A stretch of DNA of 20,914 nt, from the NCBI GenBank assembly GCA_000431815.1, contig FR889242.1, positions 89,743-110,656 of the forward strand. Direction: 5' to 3'. Of the stretch, positions 1 through 7,592 are shown piece by piece; the first letter of the stretch is position 1, and the number at the start of each line of letters is the position of its first letter. This stretch comes from Butyrivibrio sp. CAG:318 (GTDB taxonomy: Bacteria; Bacillota; Clostridia; Lachnospirales; Lachnospiraceae). Made by a program: the position numbers and the translations under genes. The notes under the pieces are model-generated. The model made no database searches. It was not told where the DNA came from and saw only the letters and a program-made list of their open reading frames with translations.

Positions 1-1
1 A

Positions 2-1567
2 AAGGCAAGAAAAGAAGGATGTAAAGAGCGTCCGTTCTGGCCTATGATCGTACTTCGTACACCTAAGGGATGGACAGGTCCTAAGGTTGTTGACGGACTC
101 CAGATCGAAGGCAGCTTCCGTGCACATCAGGTACCTATCATGATGGACAAGCCTGAGCACCTTGAACTTCTCAAGAACTGGTTACTCAGCTACAAACCGG
201 AAGAACTTTTTGATGAAAATTACAGACTTATCCCTGAACTGCGCGCACTCTGCCCTGAAGGAGATGCACGTATCAGCTCCAACCCGCATGCTAACGGCGG
301 TAAGCTTTTACGCGACTTAAGACTTCCTGACTTCACCAAGTACGCTGTTGAAGTTAAGAAACCTGGTGAGACTATCGCGCAGGATATGCTTGAACTCGGC
401 GGATATGTCAGAGACGTATTCAGACTTAATGAAGAGTCCAAGAACTTCCGTATCTTCGGACCGGATGAGTCTATGTCAAACAGACTTTACAAAGCATTTG
501 AAGCTACCAACAGAGACTTCAATGCAGAGATTATACCTACTGATGACTGCCTTGCAAAAGACGGACGAATCATGGATTCATACCTCAGCGAGCATATGTG
601 CGAGGGATGGCTTGAAGGTTACCTTCTTACCGGACGTCACGGTTTCTTCGCAAGCTACGAAGCATTCATCAGAGTTGTTGATTCAATGGCAGCACAGCAT
701 GCTAAATGGCTTAAGGTATGTAATTCACTTCCTTGGAGACAGAAAATTGCATCCCTCAACCTTATCCTTGCATCCAATGTATGGCAGCAGGATCACAACG
801 GATTTACACATCAGGATCCGGGATTCCTTGACCACATCGCTAACAAAAAAGCAGATGTTGTACGTATGTATCTCCCACCTGATGCAAACTGCCTCCTCTC
901 ATGCTTTGACCACTGCATCAAGAGCAAAAACTATGTCAACGTAATCGTTGCATCAAAGCATCCTAGCCATCAGTGGCTTACAATGGAGCAGGCCGTTAAG
1001 CATTGTACACAGGGTGTAAGTATCTGGGAATGGGCAAGCAACGACCAGGGCGAAGAGCCGGATATCGTAATGGCTTGCTGCGGCGATACTCCTACACTTG
1101 AGGCACTTGCTGCTACAACAATCCTTCGTGAGAACATTCCGGAGCTTAAGATCAGATTTGTCAACGTAGTTGACCTTATGAAACTTGAGTCACATGAGAG
1201 ACATCCTCACGGACTTACAGATGCTGATTTCAACGCTCTGTTTACCAAGGATAAGCCGGTTATCTTCGCATTCCATGGTTATCCTACACTTGTACATGAG
1301 CTTACTTACGGAAGAGCTAACCATAACATCCATGTATACGGATACCATGAAGAAGGTACTATTACTACTCCGTTTGATATGCGTGTACAGAACAAGATTG
1401 ACCGTTTCGACCTTGTTAAGTCAGCACTTAAATATCTTCCACAGCTTGGCAACAGAGGTTCATTCCTCACTCAGAAGATGAATGACATCCTCGTTGAGCA
1501 CAAGGCTCATATCTCTGAATACGGAGAAGACCTTGAAATTGTAAGAAACTGGGAATGGAATTTATAA
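2..1567 (+). CDS. xfp: Phosphoketolase (xylulose-5-P/fructose-6-P), 5'-truncated by window edge
   Basis: A thiamine-diphosphate enzyme that splits xylulose-5-phosphate and/or fructose-6-phosphate with phosphate to acetyl-phosphate plus a C3 or C4 aldose phosphate; cytosolic, central carbon metabolism. The reading frame is open from base 2, before the first ATG (position 44), and the codons before it spell family-like sequence (RPFWP then MIVLRTPKGWTGPK), so the ATG is internal. About 521 residues are present; family members are usually near 790, so roughly the first 270, including most of the ThDP pyrophosphate-binding domain, lie outside. Visible family sequence includes THQDPGFLDHI, VRMYLPPDANCLLS, ASKHPSHQWL, WEWASNDQGEEPD and FAFHGYPTLVHELTYGRANH, covering the pyrimidine-binding and C-terminal XFP domains. 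The C terminus is intact and followed 15 bases on by a terminator. Substrate preference cannot be told from this. Confidence 0.97.
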   Translation, partial: KARKEGCKERPFWPMIVLRTPKGWTGPKVVDGLQIEGSFRAHQVPIMMDKPEHLELLKNWLLSYKPEELFDENYRLIPELRALCPEGDARISSNPHANGGKLLRDLRLPDFTKYAVEVKKPGETIAQDMLELGGYVRDVFRLNEESKNFRIFGPDESMSNRLYKAFEATNRDFNAEIIPTDDCLAKDGRIMDSYLSEHMCEGWLEGYLLTGRHGFFASYEAFIRVVDSMAAQHAKWLKVCNSLPWRQKIASLNLILASNVWQQDHNGFTHQDPGFLDHIANKKADVVRMYLPPDANCLLSCFDHCIKSKNYVNVIVASKHPSHQWLTMEQAVKHCTQGVSIWEWASNDQGEEPDIVMACCGDTPTLEALAATTILRENIPELKIRFVNVVDLMKLESHERHPHGLTDADFNALFTKDKPVIFAFHGYPTLVHELTYGRANHNIHVYGYHEEGTITTPFDMRVQNKIDRFDLVKSALKYLPQLGNRGSFLTQKMNDILVEHKAHISEYGEDLEIVRNWEWNL

Positions 1568-1582
1568 AATAAAACTAAAAGT

Positions 1583-1614
1583 AAAGGGCGCGGAACAAAT
1601 CCGTGCCCTTTTTT
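1583..1614 (+). terminator. Intrinsic terminator after phosphoketolase
   Basis: A 12-bp stem (AAAGGGCGCGGA pairing with TCCGTGCCCTTT, one G-T pair) with a 5-base loop, running straight into a T tract. On the minus strand the hairpin is followed by a T-rich stretch (ACTTTTAGTTTTA), so it may also stop transcripts coming from the convergent acyltransferase cluster, which has no other clear terminator. Confidence 0.9.
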
Positions 1615-1734
1615 ATCCCGCACCATCAGCAAACGGCAAACATTTACTTCTATCTTTTGTATATACAGTATGACTAAAATATTCAACCTGCTTTTCCTTT
1701 ATGTGAATTACACTTGCATCATTAATCCTGTACT

Positions 1735-2121
1735 TTAGATTTTGTATCTTATCTTATAAATATAATACCTTAATGACAAATTGTTTACTTTCATATATAC
1801 TATCAACAATACTGCAAGCAAAACTGGAATAACAATTCTTGTTATCAATAATGCCGTGATACCAAATCCTGCATATGTAGTAAAATCACCGTTCGTATCG
1901 ATATCTATATACATAGTCCAATATAAGTTTGCAATTACAGTAACCAAGCCGCATAACAATGTTCCAAAATACTTTCTTTTCCATAACCATACAAGTGCAA
2001 GTATTGACATACGACTATCGTTATTCTCTGCAATTGTTTTCTGTTGCTGACATCCAATATATATTTGGTCAACTTGCAGGTATTCAACAACTGATATTCT
2101 ATTTTTTTCATTGCCAATCAA
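1735..2121 (-). CDS. Small two-helix membrane protein, last gene of the acyl cluster; start or frame uncertain
   Basis: No family recognised. This 128-codon frame starts with TTG at 2121 and has two hydrophobic segments (about residues 54-72 and 87-109) with a basic tail, so an inner-membrane protein is likely. It overlaps the 3' end of the upstream acyltransferase by 14 bases. A competing start exists: an ATG at 2111 that overlaps the upstream TGA as ATGA, the usual arrangement for translational coupling, but that frame stops after 58 codons (about 1935) without reaching the hydrophobic part. Either the TTG, or the internal ATG at residue 38 (SRMSILALVW), is used, or a one-base shift has split an older gene whose start was the ATG at 2111. 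The several lesions elsewhere in this cluster make the last option reasonable. Confidence 0.5.
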   Translation of the reverse strand: MIGNEKNRISVVEYLQVDQIYIGCQQQKTIAENNDSRMSILALVWLWKRKYFGTLLCGLVTVIANLYWTMYIDIDTNGDFTTYAGFGITALLITRIVIPVLLAVLLIVYMKVNNLSLRYYIYKIRYKI

Positions 2122-3205
2122 AGCCTTTTATTTTTTCTACAAATCTTCTTCTCATATTCCAAACAACGTCATATTTGCCAATGTCCATACTCTTAAGGAT
2201 ATTTTCACGATAAATCTGGTTGTTATGTTCATTTAGTATTAATCTGCTGAGGCTTTTATTTACATCCTCATATTCTCTTTCTTCTTTTGTCTTTTTGGTC
2301 AGATATTCCGCATCAAAAACATCATGCTTCCAATCTAATTTTTTAAATGTATCTGCAAGGTAACGTTCTATAAACATTGCACCGATATCCAGATGTTCTT
2401 TACGGTTAATTGTTTTGATATGTCTTGATATTAAATACCAAACGGATGTTGCCATTTTATCTCTAAGAAACAGGCTCATATCCTTAATGAATTTTTTGCT
2501 GATAGCAGGTGGTTTCGTTATGTAAATTGGGTTGCCGACATCAACATAAGCTATATTTTCGGTATCATCTTTTATCAGTATTATTGGAACGATACCTTTT
2601 CCTGTCTCTAATGCCAGATTAACAGATCCGTCATACAAATTATTAATAAGTTTATTAGGATTGTAATTGTGGGAACCCTCAGGATAAATTAAAATACTTT
2701 GTGTTTTTAATACCCTTTTCATTTTTTGGAGCAGTTCACTTCTTTCTGTTTTATCAAGAATATCAAATACAATCATTCCGTTTAGCCATGACAGATATAC
2801 CTCTGGATTATATTTAAGTGATTCAACTGACCCTAGTATCAGATAGGAATTTCTGTCAATTACATTAAGCATTATTTCTATATCTTCAGGACATGTATGA
2901 TTACCGACAAAAATATAACTTTCATTCTTTTTTAGTTGTGGATATCTTTCTACAATAACATTATTTTTATTATGTGATATGGGATAATCCGAAACGGAAA
3001 TATAGCCGTCATTTAAAGTTCCGTAATATTCTTCATCCGTGTCATAGTTACATTTTTCGGTATAAATCACTTTAGTATGTGTAAAGAAATTACATAATTT
3101 TCTAAAGAGTTTATGCGATTTTCTCCGCAAAAACAGACCAACATCCGTTGTAAAATGATTTACATCTTTTTCATTTAATTTGCTTATAAATAAATTATGT
3201 TTCAT
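2108..3205 (-). CDS. PlsC-type 1-acyl-glycerol-phosphate acyltransferase-like protein (intact copy)
   Basis: Predicted glycerophospholipid-type O-acyltransferase acting at the inner membrane. The family signatures are present: the catalytic HX4D box as NHTCPED (His103-Asp108), and the acceptor-phosphate box as YPEGSHN (174-180, matching FPEGTRS), followed by a typical VPIIL strand near 211. At 365 residues it is longer than a minimal PlsC (about 240), with an N-terminal basic extension of about 95 residues and a charged C-terminal tail. The ATG at 3205 has AAAGG about 10 bases upstream and lies 28 bases behind the stop of the preceding, frameshifted acyltransferase. It is the only one of the three PlsC-type genes here with an unbroken frame. 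The acyl acceptor is unknown; presence in an adenylate-ligase cluster suggests a dedicated product rather than bulk phospholipid (inference). Confidence 0.82.
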   Translation of the reverse strand: MKHNLFISKLNEKDVNHFTTDVGLFLRRKSHKLFRKLCNFFTHTKVIYTEKCNYDTDEEYYGTLNDGYISVSDYPISHNKNNVIVERYPQLKKNESYIFVGNHTCPEDIEIMLNVIDRNSYLILGSVESLKYNPEVYLSWLNGMIVFDILDKTERSELLQKMKRVLKTQSILIYPEGSHNYNPNKLINNLYDGSVNLALETGKGIVPIILIKDDTENIAYVDVGNPIYITKPPAISKKFIKDMSLFLRDKMATSVWYLISRHIKTINRKEHLDIGAMFIERYLADTFKKLDWKHDVFDAEYLTKKTKEEREYEDVNKSLSRLILNEHNNQIYRENILKSMDIGKYDVVWNMRRRFVEKIKGFDWQ

Positions 3206-3233
3206 ACATGTGCTACCTTTATTTCAAATAAAA

Positions 3234-4156
3234 TCATCTTTGCAAAATTCCCGGAACGAATTCCCCGTTTTGATTAATGACATATTCGTTCTCCTTGTTA
3301 AGTAAAAATTGGGTTTCAAGTTCACTGTTATATTTAAAACCTGTTGCCTTGAACTTTTTTAAATATAAATGATTCAAATACAGTTCTTTATTAATATTTT
3401 CAAAGGAATCTTTACGTATTCCCAGTTCATCCCATAATTTTCTTCGCATATTTTCCATTATTATTTGCTGCTTATATGTCTGCCCAAATATATTTTTATC
3501 AGTAGTCACATAATACGGTGTACCGAATTGTATAATACACTTATCATATAGACTGCTTTCTTTTTTACAAATTTGTGCTGACTCCACATATTCAAATATT
3601 ACAGGGATAATTGGTTTTTCTGTAATTAAGCTGACTAAAGTAATGCCGGCTTTTAGTTTTTGCATTGGCAACAGAGGATGCAGGTTCCACGTCGATTCTC
3701 CAAACATGAAGCCATCGCTGCCTTTTAGTATTTTGCTGCAAAAATCAATTAATCCGTTTTCGATAGACTTTTTGTCCGCTCTGTCGATAAACGTACCGTC
3801 ACTCATAAAAAAGAATGTCCGTGATAATGAATTTAATCCGTCATAAGCTACCAAAGGAGAAATATTTCTCTTTAATTTCCGAAAACTTCTTTGATAATGA
3901 AAACATCGTGAGAATTTGAATGATTACCTGAAAACAAAACATTTGTATCTATCAGGTTCTCGACTCCTCTTATTTCTATTGGAAAATTACGAAATAATGG
4001 TGCTATAAAAGCAACAAACTTACTTGAACCGGTAGAATGTTTTTTCTTTTTTATACATATATTTCTAAGATTCTCATAATAATCCTTTTTAGCTGTCAGA
4101 GACCACGTTTCCACTTTCTTAAGTGGAACGAATAAATGGGGTTCTTTTGTATCCAT
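3234..4156 (-). pseudogene. PlsC-type acyltransferase split by a one-base frameshift
   Basis: Two adjoining frames make one acyltransferase. The first (4156-3872) carries the HX4D box GNHSNSHD (His79-Asp84) and ends after ...KEVFGN. The second (usable from 3854, open further upstream) carries MSDGTFIDR and FGESTWN, in the place of the FPEGT box, followed by KPIIPVIFEY. Read back in the second frame from the break, the sequence continues as FRKLKRNISPLVAYDGL, so adding one T to the run read as GTTTT (plus-strand A-run 3882-3885) restores an unbroken protein of about 306 residues, near the usual length for this clostridial subfamily. The start ATG at 4156 is 5 bases past the stop of the upstream ligase, so the genes are coupled. 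It could be a true mutation or an assembly error in a short homopolymer. In the restored protein both motifs survive, although FGEST departs from the usual Pro. Confidence 0.85.
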
Positions 4157-4161
4157 AATTT

Positions 4162-5913
4162 TTACCTGATGTTTTCAATAATATTTCCTTCTGAATCATA
4201 ATACCCTGAACATTCGTTTTTCAAAGCCTCTACATCTCTTTTTCCACTTTTATGTACAGGCATAGTTTTTCGGATTTTCCACAACTGTGGGACTTCATCT
4301 GCCGGCAATGATTCAGTGCAGTTTAAATATAGTCTTTTAATAACCTCATTAACGTTTTCGTCACTTTTCAGAATGATATGTGCTGCAGATACTTTTTTTG
4401 ATTTATATGTAGTATCGATGACTTTGCATAAGCTGATGTTTTTATCCTTTAAAATTACCTGTTCGGCATCAAACAGATAAATTACTCTTCCGTTATCCGA
4501 TTTATAACTATCTGTGGAACGACCCAGAATAAACAGATATCCTTCTTCATCAACATATCCTATATCACCTGTGCATGCCCATATCTGACCTTTGGAGTCT
4601 TCCTTGAAAAACTCGGATGTTGCTTCCTCGTTATTAAAATAACCTTTCATATGTGCAGGGGTAATTGCACGAATTTCTCCTCTCTCTCCATATTTCAATT
4701 CTGAATTGGTTTCTATGTCAAAAGCAGATACTATTGCTTTTCCAAGCATAGGATAACCGACACTATTCTTTTTTGAGTGTAATCTTGAAGTCGTCGTAAG
4801 GGTTGAACCTAACTCACACATGCCATATCCTTTTAATAACGGGTATTGACATCCTCTAGCCTTTAGAAATGCGTTGATTTCATCTTCTGTATCTGAAAGA
4901 ATCTGTTCGCCTCCGGTAATAGGATATTTCATAGCTGATAAATCTAAGTTATGAGATAAATGATAAGTTATAAAACTAACCCATATGCTTGTCGGGACTA
5001 ATGTTAATGCAACATGATATTTTCTCAAAATACTTATAAATGCTTCAACATTATATCTTGGTTCTAATATAACAGTCATTCCTTTTTGTAACGGCATAAT
5101 TGTACTAAACACAATTCCTGTAGAAAACCATACAGGAACCATTTGTAAGAATATGTCACCTCTTAAATAGTCATAACCATAGTCATAATGTTGAATTGTT
5201 GCATTTATCCCATCGTTTGTAAGCACAATACCTTTAGATGCACCGGTGCTTCCGGATGAATACACCATAATTGCATCATGGTTTGGGACATAATCTGCTG
5301 CAGTTGTAGGTTCAACTTTTACTTTTTTATCAACAAACGATTGCCAGCTTACCAACTTATCTGAATACTTAATATGAGTATTGTTTTTTAGCTTATTAAG
5401 ACTTCTGATTAATATTGAAGCTGAATTAAGAGCGGGAATTATAATTATTTTTCCAATATTAAGCTTATTAATAACAGGTTGAATCTGTTTATAAAAACTG
5501 TCCAATACAAACAGAGCTTTACTATGTGTCTCGTTAATTCTCGATAATAATTGTTCTTCTGTAAAAAATGGATTTACAAAATTACATACAGCCCCTAACT
5601 TATTAGCTGCTAAAAGAAGGTATATGGATTCCGGTGTTCCTGCTGTGCAAAGAGAAATAATATCTCCGCTTTGGATTCCCATACACTTTAATGTGTATGC
5701 ACACCTGTCCACTTCTCTGAATAAAGTTCTGTAGGATATTTTGTTATTAAAATAAATCAGAGCAATATCTGACATATGTTCAGAATTGCTAGTATATACA
5801 TTTTGGTATACTGTACATTTTTTTAACGGTTTGTTGATAAATTCTTTAGAGTAATATTTTAACCAAGGCTTATCTATTGATGGATACCCGGTCATTTCAT
5901 CTGCGTTCATCAT
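4162..5913 (-). CDS. AMP-forming acyl-CoA synthetase / fatty-acyl-AMP ligase family protein (copy B)
   Basis: Activates a carboxylic acid, probably a fatty acid, with ATP to the acyl-adenylate, then normally passes it to CoA or another thiol. ANL superfamily motifs are in order: the phosphate loop YSSGSTGASKG (218-228), YGMCE (363-367, the YGXTE motif), TGD (448-450), the hinge region GRSTDSYK (464-471), and the C-terminal catalytic lysine region HKSGKRD (554-560). Length 583 is normal for a full two-domain enzyme. The N terminus shares TGYPSIDKPWLK with the second ligase at 7593-9329, so the two are paralogues. The ATG at 5913 has AAGGAG 8 bases upstream; a second ATG follows directly. Its start lies inside the 3' end of the upstream acyltransferase frame (17-base overlap). 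It is intact while its acyltransferase neighbours are broken. Substrate and acceptor cannot be assigned; no acyl carrier protein is visible in the block. Confidence 0.88.
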   Translation of the reverse strand: MMNADEMTGYPSIDKPWLKYYSKEFINKPLKKCTVYQNVYTSNSEHMSDIALIYFNNKISYRTLFREVDRCAYTLKCMGIQSGDIISLCTAGTPESIYLLLAANKLGAVCNFVNPFFTEEQLLSRINETHSKALFVLDSFYKQIQPVINKLNIGKIIIIPALNSASILIRSLNKLKNNTHIKYSDKLVSWQSFVDKKVKVEPTTAADYVPNHDAIMVYSSGSTGASKGIVLTNDGINATIQHYDYGYDYLRGDIFLQMVPVWFSTGIVFSTIMPLQKGMTVILEPRYNVEAFISILRKYHVALTLVPTSIWVSFITYHLSHNLDLSAMKYPITGGEQILSDTEDEINAFLKARGCQYPLLKGYGMCELGSTLTTTSRLHSKKNSVGYPMLGKAIVSAFDIETNSELKYGERGEIRAITPAHMKGYFNNEEATSEFFKEDSKGQIWACTGDIGYVDEEGYLFILGRSTDSYKSDNGRVIYLFDAEQVILKDKNISLCKVIDTTYKSKKVSAAHIILKSDENVNEVIKRLYLNCTESLPADEVPQLWKIRKTMPVHKSGKRDVEALKNECSGYYDSEGNIIENIR

Positions 5914-6820
5914 TGTATTTCTCCTTAAATAATTTATTGAATTGAATATTTCTGTATCTTAGTGGTATTTTATCGAACCCAAATTTTTCATACAATTCTA
6001 AATGTGTTCTTTTTTCTTTTGGAACAAAAGTGTTGATTATCTGTTCATCCATTGAATAACCTGCCCATTCCATAACACGTTATTGAACAAATCCATTCCA
6101 ATAATCATCATCTAATTTATTACGTTTGCATATTCCTTGTTTATACCAGATTTCCCATTTAAGGCTTGCCAGAGTATCCCGTATCTTTTGTGTAAGATCA
6201 GGAATAGAATTATCAGGCATAATTTTTTCTCCGGTATTGATTACAAATCTGTTTTCATACTGTTCAATAGCTATCGGGATAATCGGAGTATTGGTTTCAA
6301 TCGAAATTGAAGCTGTACCATAAGGAATATCATATATGAGTTCGTTTTCTGAAAGGTTCCATGTCCCTTCCGGAAAAATCATCATAGAATTTCCGGCTTT
6401 TAGCAGTCGTATCATTATTTCTTTAGTATTATGCCTGTCTATATTACTTTTTTCATTAACGTAAACAACACCGTTTAATTTCATAAACAAGCCGTTAAAA
6501 CCTTTATTTATGTTTATAAAATCTGCCGCCAAAATGTAAAACGGTTTTGTTATCTGCTCATTAATAATTTCAAAATCCCACTTTCCTATATGAGTTACTG
6601 CATAAATTACAGCTTTGTTGGTATATTTTATTTCATTTAACAATTCTACATGAAAATGATTAAATTTTCTTTGTATCCGCAGCATGCATCTTAAAAGTGG
6701 TCTTAAAATTTTTCTGATAATTAGCTTGTTTTTTATGGGAATATCAGCTTTTAGCATATCAGCCTTTTTTGACTGGTAGTCTGTAAATCTTTTTTCTTGT
6801 CTGATGTCTATTTCTTTCAA
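5897..6820 (-). pseudogene. PlsC-type acyltransferase interrupted by an in-frame TAA
   Basis: Predicted lysophospholipid-type acyltransferase with HX4D box THIGKWD (His77-Asp82), FPEGTWN (149-155) and TPIIPIAIEQ. The frame starts at TTG 6820, with AAGGAG 12 bases before it and an in-frame stop just upstream, and ends at a TAA (6080-6082) after ...DDDYWNGFVQ. Directly past that TAA the same frame stays open for 60 more codons to a TGA at 5897: RVMEWAGYSMDEQ, FVPKEKRTHLELYEKFGF and so on. The DDYW...F...EW..YS...F.PK pattern is what I recall as the C-terminal tail of this acyltransferase family, so the TAA looks like a point nonsense change (for example from CAA or AAA) in a protein of about 307 residues. 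The catalytic boxes lie before the stop, so a shortened 246-residue enzyme could still work. The tail could alternatively be translated from ATG 6073 as a 58-residue peptide. Confidence 0.75.
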
Positions 6821-6840
6821 TTTTTATGTAAGCTCCTTTA

Positions 6841-7414
6841 TCACTTCAAACCCAGAACAAACCTGACACCGGGTATTTTTTTACATATTTCAACCAGTAA
6901 AACCGTAACAATAAAGGAGATATTCATAGTTATCAGTATCTGAATAAACACGTTACAGCTAAGGTATTTAATTACAAAATACCCAACAGGGAGCAATACA
7001 GTCATATGAATGAAATAAATTGCAAATGAACTGTTCGATATTTTCTTAAAGAACCTGTTTGTATAGTTTATATATTTCTGACCGATACCAATAAAAGTAT
7101 TCCTGCTAAAAATGGAATAAGCAGTCTTTTACATCTTTCAGTATAATATTCCTTGATAGTTCTTTTTTTAGACTATACATAGTGGTTAATCCTGCTATTA
7201 AAAATAGAGTCGCCATATACCAGCTTCTTAGTGAATTGTATATTATTGTAGGGATTAAAGATTTAGCACCTTCAATATAGAATCCATCCTGCAGGTGATA
7301 CATTTCACAAGAATGCGCAACAAACAGTCCTAATATTATTAATACACGGATATTATCCAGATAATATTTTCGTTCATTTTTTACTACAACCTGTCCTTCG
7401 TTATTTTCTGCCAA
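6841..7414 (-). pseudogene. Remnant of an acyltransferase-3 (OafA/YrhL-type) membrane protein, middle deleted
   Basis: The N-terminal part (TTG 7414, preceded by AAGGA) reads RKYYLDNIRVLIILGLFVAHSCEMYH, the usual first helix and histidine region of acyltransferase family 3, then a second helix (ATLFLIAGLTTMYSLKKEL). It stops early at 7106. In another frame the next family block appears at 7139-7068: ERCKRLLIPFLAGILLLV. In a third frame, from about 7092 to a TGA at 6841, the family C terminus is recognisable: GIGQKYINYTNRF, SSFAIYFIHMTVLLPVGYF and a last helix. So the gene has both ends, at least one frameshift, and a deletion of roughly half its length near 7085-7100 (members are usually 350-400 residues with about 10 helices). 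It cannot make a working enzyme. The remnant ends just before the ribosome site of the next acyltransferase, so transcription of the block is not broken. Confidence 0.8.
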
Positions 7415-7449
7415 CTTTTTTCTTCCTTTACGTATATTCTACTGTCATC

Positions 7450-7572
7450 TCAAGACAATTTTTTCTTTTCAAAAGCAACCAACGAACCGATTAATATCGT
7501 CAGTCCTATTGCGTCACCATATGTAGCTGCTTTGTAATGAAATAATCCAGGTAAGTTATTAGATGGATTCAT
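7450..7572 (-). pseudogene. 40-codon open frame, probably an N-terminal gene fragment
   Basis: An ATG at 7572, 20 bases past the stop of ligase A, opens 40 codons: MNPSNNLPGLFHYKAATYGDAI, then a short hydrophobic stretch LTILIGSLVAF ending in EKKKLS. There is no good ribosome site immediately before it. It has the look of the start of a membrane protein cut off after its first helix, and it sits next to the deleted acyltransferase-3 gene, so the same decay could have shortened both. It could instead be a small peptide gene. I do not recognise its family. Confidence 0.4.
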
Positions 7573-7592
7573 TTTTTATACATAAAATATTT

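Noticed and set aside
348..944. Second plus-strand frame inside phosphoketolase
   Set aside because: Shadow of the main frame, without ribosome site or family sequence.
3882..3885. Phase variation at the acyltransferase frameshift
   Set aside because: The homopolymer is only four bases, too short for slippage-based switching to be likely; mutation or assembly error is simpler.
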